Assembly: GCF_047495875.1 (NCBI RefSeq)
Contig: NC_092472.1
Span: 1,227,349-1,291,348 of the forward strand
Direction of reading: 5' to 3'
DNA: 64,000 bases
DNA from: Pithys albifrons albifrons
Taxonomy: Eukaryota > Chordata > Aves > Passeriformes > Thamnophilidae
Shown here: positions 36,520 to 48,207 of the stretch, one piece after another
Layout of the letters: every line of letters begins with the position of its first letter
Position numbering within the stretch: position 1 is the stretch's first letter
Notes under the pieces: model-generated
What the model was told of the DNA's origin: nothing
What the model saw: the letters and a program-made list of their open reading frames with translations, nothing else
Database searches by the model: none
Made by a program: the position numbers and the translations under genes

Positions 36520-37599
36520 ATGCCTCCCAAAAAAATGAAAGCTGTTGCTCCTGTTAGGAGTAGAGGGGTGTCAATACAGACAGAACCCTCTAAAAAGGAT
36601 GCAGCCACTCAGGCCTCTGGCTGCATAGAGTGTTTGAGCCTGGACCTACTACCAGAGGACAGTGTGAGAAGCACCTGCATACGATGTGAGCAGGTGAACG
36701 ATTTGCTGTGTCTGGTGGCAGAGCTAAAGGAAGAGGTGGAAAGGCTCAGAAACATAAGGGAGAGTGAAAGGGAAATTGACTGGTGGAGTCACACCCTTTG
36801 GACTCCTAAGGAAGCCCAGCAGGAGGTGGTGAAGCCCAGCCCCTCCTGCCATCAGGCAGACAGAACAGACCATAGGGATGGGGACGAATGGAAACAGGTG
36901 CCTGGTCGTAGAGGCAAAAACACCCCCTCTCGACCCCTTTCACCTGCCAGGGTGCCCTTAAAAAACAGGTGTATGGCCCTGGACTCGGACAGTCTGTGGG
37001 AGGACAGTCAGGAGGAAGATCTGTCTACAAGGTCTTCTGGTTACCCCCAGTCTACCGGACAGGTTACAACTACAGGTAAGAGGAAAAAGAGAAGGGTTGT
37101 TGTAATCGGTGACTCCCTTCTGAGGGAAACTGAGGGCCCTCTATGTCGGCCAGACCCGTCCCACAGGGAAGTTTGCTGCCTTCCCAGGGCCAGGGTGAGG
37201 GATATTACCAAAAGACTTCCTAAGCTTACCCAACCCTCAGACTATTACCCGCTGTTGGTTGTCCAGGTTGGAAGTGATGAAATTAATAAAAGGAGTACCA
37301 GAGTAATTAAAAAAGATTTCAAGGCACTGACCCGATCACTTCATGGGACAGGAGCACAGGTAGTAATTGCCTCAGTTCCTGTGCTAGCTGGGATGAATGA
37401 GGAGAGGTTTAGGAAAGCCCAGCTTACCAATAGGTGGCTTAGGGGATGGTGCTATTGTCAAAATTTTGGGGTTTTTGATCATGGGGCAAACTCCGTGTTG
37501 CCTCATCTACTCAAACCAGATGGGCTTCATCTATCTAGGAAAGGTAAAAGAACTGTAGCCCATAAGTTGGCAGGGTTGGTTAGGAGGGCTTTAAACTAG
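36520..37599 (+). CDS. CR1 ORF1 protein (359 aa, intact, SGNH-esterase type)
   Basis: The ORF1 protein of CR1 LINEs binds element RNA and carries an esterase-like domain. The start is the ATG at 36520 (MPPKKMK); the open frame extends upstream only through non-ATG codons. Residues 35-56 hold a C-x2-C...C-x2-C zinc-binding pattern (Cys 35, 38, 53, 56), followed by a coiled coil at about 57-87. Residues ~187-350 form an SGNH-hydrolase-like domain: VVVIGDS with Ser199 as nucleophile, a GSDEI block at 251-255 where the family usually has an Asn, and DGLHLS with Asp334 and His337. The frame is intact over its whole length, in contrast to ORF2. ORF2 starts 71 bases after its stop codon. The product would act in cytoplasmic RNP formation. 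There is no reason to think the host uses it. Confidence 0.9.
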   Translation: MPPKKMKAVAPVRSRGVSIQTEPSKKDAATQASGCIECLSLDLLPEDSVRSTCIRCEQVNDLLCLVAELKEEVERLRNIRESEREIDWWSHTLWTPKEAQQEVVKPSPSCHQADRTDHRDGDEWKQVPGRRGKNTPSRPLSPARVPLKNRCMALDSDSLWEDSQEEDLSTRSSGYPQSTGQVTTTGKRKKRRVVVIGDSLLRETEGPLCRPDPSHREVCCLPRARVRDITKRLPKLTQPSDYYPLLVVQVGSDEINKRSTRVIKKDFKALTRSLHGTGAQVVIASVPVLAGMNEERFRKAQLTNRWLRGWCYCQNFGVFDHGANSVLPHLLKPDGLHLSRKGKRTVAHKLAGLVRRALN

Positions 37600-37670
37600 G
37601 TTTGAAGGGAGAAGGGACGGCAACTGGGCTCTCCAGAGATAGGCCTAAGGGCGTAGAGCCCGAGTTGAGA

Positions 37671-40454
37671 ATGAAATCAATGGCCCAGCTGAAGTGCATG
37701 TGCACCAATGCACACAGTATGGGAAACAAACAAGAGGAGCTGGAAGCCACAGTGCAGCAGGAAAACTATGACATAGTTGCTGTCACAGAAACATGGTGGG
37801 ATGACTCACATGACTGGAGTGCTGCTATGGGAGGCTACAAGCTCTTCAGAAAGGACAGGCAGGGAAGGAGAGGTGGAGGGGTGGCTTTATATGTTAGAGA
37901 GTCTCTTGACTCTGTTGAAGTTGAGGTCAGCAGTGACAAGGTTGAGTGCCTGTGGGCCAGAATCAGGGGGAAGGCTAACAAGGCTGACACTCTTGTGGGT
38001 GTCTGTTACACACCACCCAACCAGGATGGTGAAGGAGATGAATTGTTCTACAAGCAGCTGGCAGATGTCTCAAAATCTCCAGCCCTTGTTCTTGTGGGTG
38101 ACTTTAACCTGCCAGATATCTGCTGGGAGCTTCATACTGCAGATAAGAGGCAGTCAAGTTAGTTCCTGGAGTGTATAGATGACAATTTCCTTCATCAACT
38201 GGTAAATGAGCCTCCCAGGGGTAAGGCCCTGCTAGACCTACTGTTTACCAACAGAGAGGGGCTGGTGGATGATGTAGTGGTTGGAGGCCGCCTGGGGCAC
38301 AGTGACCATGAAATAATAGAATTTTCAGTCCTCAGGGATGTAAGGAGAGCCACCATTAAAACCTCTACTTTGGACTTCCAGAGAGCAGATTTTGGCCTAT
38401 TCAAAAAACTGATTCAGAGCATACCCTGGGAAACAACCCTTAAAGGCAAGGGGGTCCAGGAGGGATGGACATGTTTTAAGAAGGAAATTTTGAGTGCACA
38501 GCAACAGGCTGTCCCAGTGTGCTCAAAGGCCAGCCGGAGGGGAAGAATGGCCAGCTTGGTTAAATAGGGAGATTCTGAAAGAAATCAGGGATAAAAAGAA
38601 AGTTTACAGACTATGGAAAAAAGGGCTGGCTACTTATGAAGAATTTACAGATAGAGCTGGGTCATGCAGGAAAAAAATTAGGGAAAGAAAAGTGGAATTT
38701 GAAGTAAATTTGGCTATTTCAGTTAGGGATAACAAAAAGTCCTTTTATAAATACATTAATAACAAAAGGAGGGGCAAGGAAAACCTCCATTCTCTGTTGG
38801 ACTTGGAGGGAAATGCAGTTAACAAAGATGAGGAGAAGGCTGAGGTACTTAACACCTACTGTGCCTCAGTTTTCACAGTAAGACAGGTGGCCCTCAAGAC
38901 AAGTGGCCTCTGGAGCTGGTGGACAGGGAGAGGGAGCTGAATAGTCCTCCTGTATTCCAGGAGGAAATAGTTACCGACTTACTGAGCCAGCTGGATCCTA
39001 AAAAGTCTATGGGACCAGACGGGATCCATCCCAGGGTGATGAGGGAGCTGGCAGAAGAGCTTGCCAAGCTGCTCTCCATCATCTTCCAACAGTCCTGGCT
39101 CTCTGGGGAGGTCCCAGATGATTGGAGGTTGGCCAATGTCAGCCCAATCCACAAAAAGGGCTGCAAGCAGGACCCTGGCAACTACAGGCCTGTCAGCCTG
39201 ACCTCAGTGCCCGGCAGGGTTATGGAGCAGATCATCCTGAGTGCAATCACACAGCACCTTCAGGGTGGACAAGGGATTAGATCCAGCCAGCAGGGGTTTA
39301 GGAGGGGCAGGTCCTGTCTGACCAACCTGATCTCTTTTTACGATCAGGTGACCCACCTGGTGGATGAGGGGAAGGCTGTGGATGTGTCTATCTGGACTTC
39401 AGCAAGGCCTTTGACACTGTCTCCCATAATATACTCCTGGAAAAGCTGGTAGCCCATGGCTTGGACAAGTGTACCCTCTCCTGGGTTAGGAGCTGGCTGG
39501 AGGGCCGGGCCCAGAGAGTGCTGGTGAATGGAGCTGCATCCAGCTGGTCACCAGTGGTGTTCCCCAGGGGTCTGTGTTAGGTCCAGTCCTGTTTAACATC
39601 TTTATTGATGATTTAGATGAGGGAATTGAGTCCATCATCAGCAATTTGCTGATGACACCAAGTTGGGAGGGAGTGTCGACCTGCTGGAAGGCAGGAGGGC
39701 TCTGCAGAGGGATCTGGATAGACTGGAGAGATGGGCTGATTCCAATGGGATGAAGTTCAATAAGGCCAAGTGCCGGGTCCTGCACTATGGCCACAACAAC
39801 CCCCTGCAGCGCTCCAGGCTGGGCACAGAGTGGCTGGAGAGCAGCCAGGCAGAAAAGGACCTTGGAGTACTAATTGACAGGAAGCTCAACATGAGCCAAC
39901 ACTGTGCCCAGGTGGCCAAGAAGGCCAATGGGATCCTGGCCTGTATCAAAAATAGCATGGCCAGCAGGACCAGGGCAGTGACCCTTTCCCTGTACTCTGC
40001 ATTGGTGAGGCTACACCTTGAGTGTTGTGTTCAGTTCTGGGCCCCTCAGTTCAGTAAAGAGATTGAGGGGCTGGAGTGAGTCCAGAGAAGAGCAACGAGG
40101 CTGGAGAAGGGACTGGAGCACAAGCCCTATGAGGAGAGGCTGAGGGAGCTGGGGTTGTTTAGCCTGGAGAAGAGGAAGCTCAGAGGTGACCTCAGCACTG
40201 TCTGGAACTCCCTGAAGGGAAGTTCTGGCCAGGTGGGGGTTGGTCTCTTCTCCCAGGCACTCAGCAATAGGACAAGGGGGCACGATGGGCTCAAGCTCTA
40301 CCAGGGGAAATTTAAGTTGGATATCAGAAAAAAATTCTTTACAGAGAGAGTGCTCAGGCATTGGAATGGGCTGCCCAGAGAGGGGGTGGATTCACCATCC
40401 CTAGAGATTTTTAAACTGAGATTGGCCGTGGCACTGAGTGCCATGATCTGGTAA
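37671..40454 (+). pseudogene. CR1 ORF2 (endonuclease-reverse transcriptase), inactivated
   Basis: Encoded in life the endonuclease and reverse transcriptase that copy CR1 RNA at a nicked genomic target. The first ATG is at 37671. The endonuclease motifs are visible: TETWW, a GGVALYV strand, LVGDFNLPD (metal-binding GDFN), and SDHE past the first stop. The RT region shows KSMGPDGIHP, NYRPVSLTS, the DFSKAFDTV block, and FADDTKLGG near 39643, whose aspartates are the polymerase active site. The C-terminal part (HWNGLPRE) leads to a stop at 40452-40454. Lesions: in-frame TAG at 38160-38162; frameshifts near 38530-38545, 38885-38920, 39385, 39545 and 39635; TGA at 40077-40079. The gene is dead. 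The pattern is typical of neutral decay after insertion. Confidence 0.94.
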
Positions 40455-40517
40455 AGGGACTGGAGTTGGACCAAGGGTTGGACTCGATGATCTTGGAGGT
40501 CTTTTCCAACCCAATCG

Positions 40518-40533
40518 AGTCTATGATTCTATG
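40518..40533 (+). repeat. CR1 3'-terminal octamer repeat
   Basis: AGTCTATG followed by ATTCTATG: the short tandem octamers that end CR1 elements and are used by the reverse transcriptase as template terminus. They mark the 3' boundary of the CR1 copy exactly. Confidence 0.93.
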
Positions 40534-41143
40534 AAAACACCAACTGTCCAGGACAGAGTGAAAAGGGTTCCTCCTACCCCCAACCAGCTAAGGGGAAAAG
40601 AAGAGGGAGAGGAAAAAAAAACCCTCAAAACCAGGTTTATGCTGAAACTAACTACATGTATTTATACAGAAAAGAGAAAACTAAAAGAAAACCACAATAT
40701 AACACACACACAAGTTATGTATAAAAAGAAATAATTTCCCACTTCCCAGTAAACACAAATTCTACCATTTTAACTACAAATCATTCTAGAGAAGTCAATA
40801 TTTCAGAGACAGACTTAAGCAGAGAGAAAAGCTAAGAACAAACATTTTTCTTCCCTAAGATAACATGATGTTAAGCTGCTGCTCCGGGCTTGGGCCTCCC
40901 CATCCCTCCTGGGACAGCAGAGTGTCTTGCTGGGATCACAGCTGGGAAGCACCTGACCAAGCCACACCCACACACCAGCTCTTACCCCTTTTGAGATGAT
41001 ACAATGTGGTATGGAATACAATATTGTTGGCTAGAAGAAGTCAGCTGTTAACTAGCTCAGCCCAGCTCAAGTCAGCTGACAATTTCAGGCCTAGCTGAAC
41101 TTTCAATACCTAAATTTAGGCCCATCTGGCCAAACCCATAACA
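40532..41143 (-). mobile_element. solo-LTR-like element (~610 bp, minus orientation)
   Basis: Read on the minus strand the segment begins TGTTATGGGTTTGGCC at 41143 and ends GTTGGTGTTTTCA at 40532, giving the TG...CA ends of a retroviral long terminal repeat at a typical length. Inside, the minus strand has GTATTCCATACCACATTG, a word I associate with avian endogenous retrovirus LTRs, a TATAAATA box about 130 bases from its 3' end, and T/C-rich sequence beyond it. No internal viral genes are nearby, which fits a solo LTR. I see no matching target-site duplication (TTCTA on the left, CTTGG on the right). The left edge coincides with the CR1 terminus, so the boundary or the whole call may be wrong. 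Confidence 0.45.
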
Positions 41144-43009
41144 CTTGGTTCATCCCTACAGTGACTTTGATCTCTGTATCCTCATGTTTATCCTGTGACA
41201 GAATTCTCTTCTAGGGCAAAGTGAGGGTTACTGAACTTAGTTATAAAAGTGAAATTTTGGAATGAAAGGCAGAAGGAAAGAAAAATTTTAAACTGTTCTC
41301 TTCCTTCCTTGGTTCCTGCAGCTTGTGTCTGGCAGACAGGGACAGGGCTCTGTCAAGCCTGGATGTCCTGCCCCCTGCATGCAAGATTGTTCCCATTTTC
41401 ACCTGCTTTCAGGAGAGATGGGGTGTGCCCAGCAAACCTGGGCACTGCTGCTGTGGAATGGGGCTCTGGATGGAGAGGTGCCTTCTCGTCATAAAGTCTC
41501 CTCCACATGGGCTTTGTGTTCCTTCTCCTGCCTCGTGAATGCACTTAGATGTCCTATATACATAATTAACCTCTCCACTCTGCTGGCAGACACTTTTATT
41601 GAACTGCCCATCATGACTCCTAAGTATTTTCCTCGGAGGATTGTGCAGGTTCAGAGGGCAGAGAGCTGGAGGAAACACACATGAAGCTGAGTGACTCTTG
41701 GCAGTTATGGATGTGGCTTCCCTGATTTACAGCCTGCTCTAGGAGCAGGAATGTGCATTTGGATCAAGAGGTGTCTCTGTGGTCACGATGCCTTGTCATA
41801 AATCCAGGATACTGAACATCAGGATGCTGGTGATGGACCTGTCCTTATAATGCCCATAAAGTGCTTGGGGGTGACTGAGCACTCAGACCTCTTGTGTGGC
41901 CAGGAGGTTCTGACTCCTACAGCACTGATGGCTCTGGCAGCTGCTGTACCCACCTTGGCATCATTTTCTGACCTGCCTGTAAAAGGCATTTGTGTATGAA
42001 GGGAGAGAGGGGGCAGTGCTAAAAGCTGTGGCATTAACACAGCTCCTGTGTTGCCTTCTTCCACTTGGGATTTTCCAAGCCATGTGGAGTGAGTCTGGAG
42101 GAGACTGAGCATTGCCTGTCTGACTTTGAGCTGAGCTTGTGCAAAACCACAGCTGGGTAAACTGCTCTGGAGCTTATAGGGGGGTTGTCAATGATTCTGG
42201 GGGCCCCAGCCCTTGCTCCTCAACTGGGGATGCTTCAGGAGTGTCTCACTGGGACTGCTGAGCCATGTTTCTCCTGAAAACCCAAGCCTGCCCTGCTGTC
42301 ACTGCTATAAAATGTTGGAAATACAGGGTGGGTTTTCTTTTGTATAGTGCACTTTGTGAACCTAACAGTGCCAGCTTTTGAGGAATTTTCAGCAGCTTTT
42401 TGAACTCTTGCTGAGCTCAGTGGGTGTACCTTGCAGCTGGGGTGTCATGAAATCCAGCACAGTGGGGTGCCACTGCTTGGGAACCCCCTCTGTCTGTCTG
42501 TCTGTCTGTCTGTGAGGGGGGAGGGAAGGATGGATGCAGGAAAGGCCTGCTTTTGAGGGTTTTCCTTGATAAAGCCTTGGTGTGTGCACCTCTTGGAGAC
42601 GTTTTGCTTGAGTGGTAACTTTCCCTCCTGCAGGATTTTTAGGAGGGAGTTGCTTACCTTGCAGAGATAGATGCTCTCCCTCATGTGCTGGGCTGGTATC
42701 ACGACATTTTGACAGTTCCCGAGCCTGGGGGCTGAGATGGCAGAAAGGTGATAATTAGACAGGCAGTCATCCCCCTCTCACTTGAGAGTTGAGTCTGGCT
42801 GTGCCCTGTGCCAAGCTGGCATTCCTGGGTTGTCACAGACTGTTTCGTGGGGTTTGATGTTTGTTACCACTTGCAGCACATCACCAGTGCCTTCAGTCCC
42901 CTACCCAGATTGCTCCTAATTGCAGCAGTGTTTGTGGAGTGGAAAGTGTTTTAACATAAGCTTAGCTAACAACAGCTTAGCACAGCATCACTCTGAGGGC
43001 TTAATTTGT
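41144..43009. other. intronic DNA with a TCTG microsatellite
   Basis: No gene recognised. The only clear structure is a TCTG tetranucleotide run at 42489-42514. Confidence 0.5.
42489..42514. repeat. (TCTG)n microsatellite
   Basis: About six perfect copies of the tetranucleotide TCTG/CTGT. The same motif recurs at 56557-56585. Confidence 0.95.
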
Positions 43010-43545
43010 GCCCTGATTTTGCAAAAAGAGAAACCTTTCAGTCTCGGAGGCATCTCTGCCCGCGCCATGGTGTTACTCGAGCCGCTTGCATGAGCTTATT
43101 GTTGCTGTAAAAGCCGAGTGAAGTTTGGATTTGCCGGTGCCCACTGAGCCAGATTTGTGAAGCATAAATGAGAAAACCTGCCCTGGCCCCCCTTTCCCAT
43201 AAAAAGCTGCTCAGGTGGCTTAGTGTGGCAGGCTAATGGGGGAAGGCGGAGGCGGCTGCTGCACCTGCTAATGCTTTGGCTCAGGCTGGTGGCACAGAGG
43301 CTGCTGCGAATTCCCCCTGAGCAGCAAGCTGTTCGTGGCAGGAATGCCGTGCTCTGAGGAGTGCTCCTGCTACGACAACAAAGAGCTCTTTGATCCTTTC
43401 CATTTGGAGAACTTAAAACGGGAAAACCAAACTACAGTAAGACCAAGTTGGGTCATAAAAAGGAGAGCAGGAGCACCAAAGCGCTCTGGAGTGTAATTGT
43501 AGAAGCAGCAAATGCTTTGGCACTTAATTCTGCTTTAGTGTCAGT
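43010..43545. promoter_or_regulatory. candidate conserved non-coding element
   Basis: Unique sequence of balanced composition, rich in words typical of enhancers and without repeat or codon structure: GAGCTTATTGTTGCTGTAAA, AAGCATAAATGAG, CCCATAAAAAGCTG, GGCTAATGGGGG, GGTCATAAAAAGG (Cdx/Hox-type ATAAA cores) and CTTAATTCTGC. Conservation with other birds or mammals is the obvious test. Confidence 0.28.
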
Positions 43546-46500
43546 TCAACATGTTTCACGTTTAAGACTGGAGATCCTGTCGCCAAATGCTCTGCACAAA
43601 CAATCGGGGACCGCTCCTTGGTAAGCTCGGGATGCTCTGAAAGCCTCTGGCTCCAGTGTGGTTCCTTCAACTGTGCTGCTGCTGCTGCACATGGGATGGA
43701 GTTGGTCAGTGGTGTGGAAAGACTTGAGATACCGTTTACTGGAGGGTGAGCCTTGGGTAGCTGCTGCTGCTCTAACTCTGCTCAATAAAAACACTGGGAC
43801 CACTCAGGTCTGCTGCCTTGGCACTGGGCAGGGGCTCACTGCCCCTGGGACTGCTCCCCAGCAGTTATTTCAGGAGATGGAAGTGTCATGATGCTTAGGC
43901 TGTGCTTTCCTTGCCTCTGCACAGACCTGGGTGATGCCCCAGAGGCGTCTGTGGAAGATCACATTTAGATCATACATTTTATAAGTCAGTTATCAGAAAT
44001 TTGGCTAACAGATACCACATCTTCTCATGGGTGTTAGAGGTGTGTTTAGACTAAACATGCTCTGAATTATTTCCCTGCAAAGAGCTGATCTGCAAAGTGT
44101 CAGCTCCGTGGTGGCGTGGCTTTGCCCTATGGCCAGGCAGCAGCCCCTGGGAGCGACATTGACAGTTTGGTGGTAGCTTGTGACAGGTGCCAGGAGGTGC
44201 TGACTTGCAGAGAGCCTATGCCCTTTGCAGGAGCAGGGTTGTGCCTCTGCTCTGAGCAGGGAGTGTGGCTGGAGCTGCTGCCAGTGGGATAGGGGTGGGC
44301 AAGGAGCAGGAGCAGCCAGTGTGGCACAATGGGGCACCCTGGGGCTGCAAAGCCCTCTGAGGACATGGGGATGTGGGGCTGGGTGTGGGTTCTCTTCCAT
44401 CATGTGGCCAGGCCATTGCACTGGGCCAGACGGCTCTGAGGCTCTCAAGAAGTTCTTTATTGTAAAGAATTGATTCAAAACATAAACCTCCATGTTTTGA
44501 AGGACGAGTGCTCTGCAAGGGGCTTCCTTGCTAGCACGGGATGTATGAAATGTGCCTTGGCAGCAGCTCCCAGCTGATGTCAGAGGGTGCAGCCCTCATT
44601 TGCACTGGAAGCTCCTGGGGAAGGGTGAGCCAGTGGCTGAAGGAGGGAGTGATGCTTGGCCAAAGCTGTCTTTCTTTTCTCTTTCACCCCCCTCTCTTTG
44701 GAGGAGTGAGGGGATGGCTGACAGACCCAAGGAGTGATTTTCTATGACTTCAATAGGGACATGAATAACTTTTAAGTGATGGGCACCTGATGCTTAAAAA
44801 GTATTGAAAACCCTTATAAATTCATTTTTCCCCTAATAGATTGCTCTGGGTCCAGCTCTTCATGGTGTAGGTAACATGTGCAAATTATTTTTTCTATTGA
44901 GGATTATAACAGATGCTGTAAAAATATCTTTTAATTCTTTGAAAATCATTTGTCTGTTTCTGACGTGTCTTAGCACATACAGGAATGCTCTGTTTGGGGA
45001 AGTAAGGTCCTTATCCTGATTTATCTCAAAGTACTTGTAAATATTACTGTAATTTCACGTTATCAAACCATTTAGCTCTTCCTCTTCCAGAACGAAGTTA
45101 TTTTATCTCATGAACCTTGTTTACTTCAAATTAGCCCTGAGGTTGGCCTGAAGTTGCACCTTGTTTTTCCTCCACCTCCTGTCTCCGTCTTAGGCTCTGT
45201 TGGCAAATTTGAAGGTATAAGTAAATACCTTTTTGTTATTAATAGAATAAGTTTCCCCTCCTACACACATTTTCTTTTCATTCCAGTCTTCATTTTCCAT
45301 GAGAAATTGACATTGCAGTACAAGTGGAAACCTCCCAAATTGCATGAAAAAAGCCTTAACTCCCCTAGCAACAAGGTCAGGGCTCAAATCCAGTCCCTTT
45401 CCACAAGCATGGGGGGAAACAGCCCTTCCAATTACCTGCTCCCCCTGTGATATGGATCCGGTCGGTTCACCAGCACCTGGGTTTGGGTGGATTTGAATCT
45501 CAGCCACAGTATTGTTTAAAAATTCTCCACTCATTGGGGAAGGGTTTGTAGTGGGCTGAGCCCTGAGAAACCTGGGGCTGGTTTTATGGCTTCCCATTGA
45601 AACCTGGTGGAACCCTGTGGTGTTGACTGATTTCCCCCTTTCCCACTCATGTGGCTTTGATCAAACCCAGAACTTGGAGAATGATCCCGCCCAGGAACTG
45701 GAACCACTGAGCTTTGCCCAGTTCTGCCATTCATTAAAGTGTTTGTGAGCTTCCAGTTGTGGATGGTAAAATGGACCTTTGTGCCTGTCTGGGATGGAGA
45801 CTGCTGGTCCTATGGCAGAGCCCCTGCACAGGCCCTGGATTAACATATTTGTTGCAAAAATTGCCAGAATTTTCTTTGCCCTCTTAATGTAACCTACCGT
45901 GGTAATGGAACCCTTTGGGCAGGATGGTGCAATACTGACTTCTGGGCAAACATCACGTTGTTGCATGGACAGAAATTAAGCTCTGCTAAAGGCATTTGGT
46001 GATGGAAGAATGGCTGGTCCTGGGGGCTGTCCATGGCCAGTCATCCTCTGTTTTAATCTCTGTTGCTGCCTGTGTGATTCTGGTTGCTGTATCTGGTGGC
46101 TCCCATCGTGCAGCTCTGTCTGTAGCTTGTGCATGGTGATTTAGGGCTCAGGGGTGCAGGGAAACCTGAGCAGTGTGGCCTGGAGGGTTTCCCCCCTGTC
46201 CCACAATCCCCTGCCCTTCCCACAAACTGCACCAAACTCTGCTGTGATTGTGCTGTGATTGTGCAGAAGGCTTCTGCTGAAGAGCAGACTGAGCTGTCCT
46301 TGGGGAAGGGATGCAGGGCTCAACTCCTCTGTTGTGCCCAGAGGAGCCACTGAGCAGAGCCTGGGACCAGCCATCACGCAGGGGCTGAGCTGGTCATGCT
46401 GCTGTGGTTTCTCTTTCTCCCCCGGAGTGGGACAGTGGAAATGGTTAAAGACTGAGAGGGTCTGATACTGTTTAGGTGGGGACAGTTTAATAGTAGCATA

Positions 46501-46574
46501 TGTATGCTTACAGTGCTGAAAAACTCATTGGATTTGGATGATCCTCTCAGGCACATGGCGTGACTGTTTTGGAT

Positions 46575-46652
46575 GGTCCTGTGCAGGGCCAGGAGTTGGA
46601 CTTGATGATTTGTGTGTGTCCCTTCCAACTCAGCATATTTTGGAATTCTGTG
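46575..46652 (+). mobile_element. CR1 LINE 3'-end fragment
   Basis: GGTCCTGTGCAGGGCCAGGA, GTTGGACTTGATGATTTGTG, TGTCCCTTCCAACTCAGCAT, then ATTTTGGAATTCTGTG: a short CR1 terminus in the FGF18 orientation. Confidence 0.88.
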
Positions 46653-48207
46653 ACTAGTGAGGAGCTGAATTGGGCTAATACTATGATGGAAATACTCCTT
46701 TGGCTTTGCAGATGAGGTCCTGTGTGATGGTCCATATCACACTTCTGCTGTATCTATTCCCTAATATGTTTTCATGTAAAAAGCAAAGTGCTGGTGCACA
46801 TGACAACATGTGACATTCTAGATGCAACACCAGTAATGCAGCAGTTAAAGGACAAAATATGTTTTCTGTCAGAAGGTTATGAGTGTGAAGAATTTCCTCT
46901 GTGCTGAAGGACTTGAAGATGCTGTTGTGTGATGCTGTGATTTTCTCCAGTAGAGTCCTGAATGCAGAGATCCATCCTGCTGCATTCAAAGCCCAGTTCT
47001 GGATCTGTTAGTCTTGATCTTCAAACTGAGCTGAGCCCAGTTTGCCAAAATCTTGAACCAGTGGCTCCATAGGGAAGGGAGTCTGAGTTGTGGGGTGGTT
47101 GGGGACCAGCAGTGATGCTCAGAAGCCTCCAACTCAGTGCTAATCCTGTCTCCCTCTGGGAGGAGGAAAGTGCTTTAGGGGTTGTGGCTTCCTAAGTCAG
47201 TTCCTGGAGCTTTGGGTGGCTGCTTTCAAATCTGAATTCGAAAGATTGGGAAAGGGGAAGGATTGTGCCCCATATGCCATGAGACATCAAACCCTTTTCT
47301 GAACAAAAAGCTACCCTGGGAGACAAGAGGTGTAAAATCAGGCACTGACATGTCCTTCTCTCTGGCAGTGGAGCTGGGGTGGGTCTGGTGGCTGAGAATG
47401 GTGCTGCCACACAATTCTCCAGCCACAGGCACATCAGGATACCAGTGGGATGCCATCCCATCTGGACACTGTTCCAGCATGGAAACAGCCCCTTCCCCTG
47501 CTTATGTGGCTCAGGACTGCAAGTCAGAGCCATGCCTGGGGTGTGCAAAGTGTCTCCAAAATAACCACTGACTTCAGGGCTCTCCAGGGTCCAAGGGCTG
47601 CATGGGGTCAGGGACCTCAGTGCTTCTGGCCCCCCTCTGGCTCACCCCTGGAGCACCACGTGTGGTCCATCTGCCTGGTGTCACCATGGGATGTCGTGGG
47701 AGAGAGTTTTCAAAGTGCTGTGAAGGGTTAGACTAAGACTTGTAATGATTTTCGTGGGATTTGGATAGTTACGGGTGCAAGCTCATAAGGTATTTCCAAA
47801 AACACACCAGAAGTAAGTGTAGAAAGGGAAACACTGTTGTTTGGGCCATAGCAGATTCTGGGGGTTTTTTTCTGATTAAGTATGATGTTTCCCTGGCATG
47901 AGTTCAATTCATCCTCTTTCCCTAATGGAAAAAAGCAAAGCTACATATCTTGCTTTCCTTGCAGGTGAAGGAGCTGGACTGGATAAATTTAACTGTTGTC
48001 TTTGAAAAATCTTTCTCTCCTTGGATAAGAGCATTTTGAAAGAAAGAAATGATGACCTCATGCTTTCATGCTTTAAAAAAAATCTTTTCTGTTTCAGCTG
48101 ATGCTTGTTATGACTGCTATTAATAATGTTTGAACCAAAAAAGAGGTCCAGATATGATGATTTTATTTATGCCAAATTGGGTTTTGGTCACTGAGCTTGC
48201 ATTTGGG

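Larger units (their letters stand above)
36152..40535 (+). mobile_element. nearly full-length CR1 LINE retrotransposon (~4.4 kb)
   Basis: A non-LTR retrotransposon lying in the sense direction of FGF18 inside its last intron. Order: 5' UTR with tandem GC boxes (36300-36366), intact ORF1 (36520-37599), ORF2 with apurinic-type endonuclease and reverse transcriptase (from 37671, broken), a short 3' UTR, and the CR1 3' terminus made of ATTCTATG-type octamers (40518-40533). CR1 copies are usually 5' truncated to a few hundred bases, so this length is uncommon. The 5' boundary is a guess: TGTCTTGGGTTGAG at 36152 looks like an edge, but unassigned sequence precedes it. No target-site duplication is expected or seen. 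ORF2 carries at least two nonsense changes and about five frameshifts, so the copy cannot mobilise itself. Confidence 0.93.

Noticed and set aside
37602..37670. ORF2 start directly after the ORF1 stop
   Set aside because: The codon at 37602 is TTG. The first ATG in frame is 37671, shortly before the endonuclease domain.
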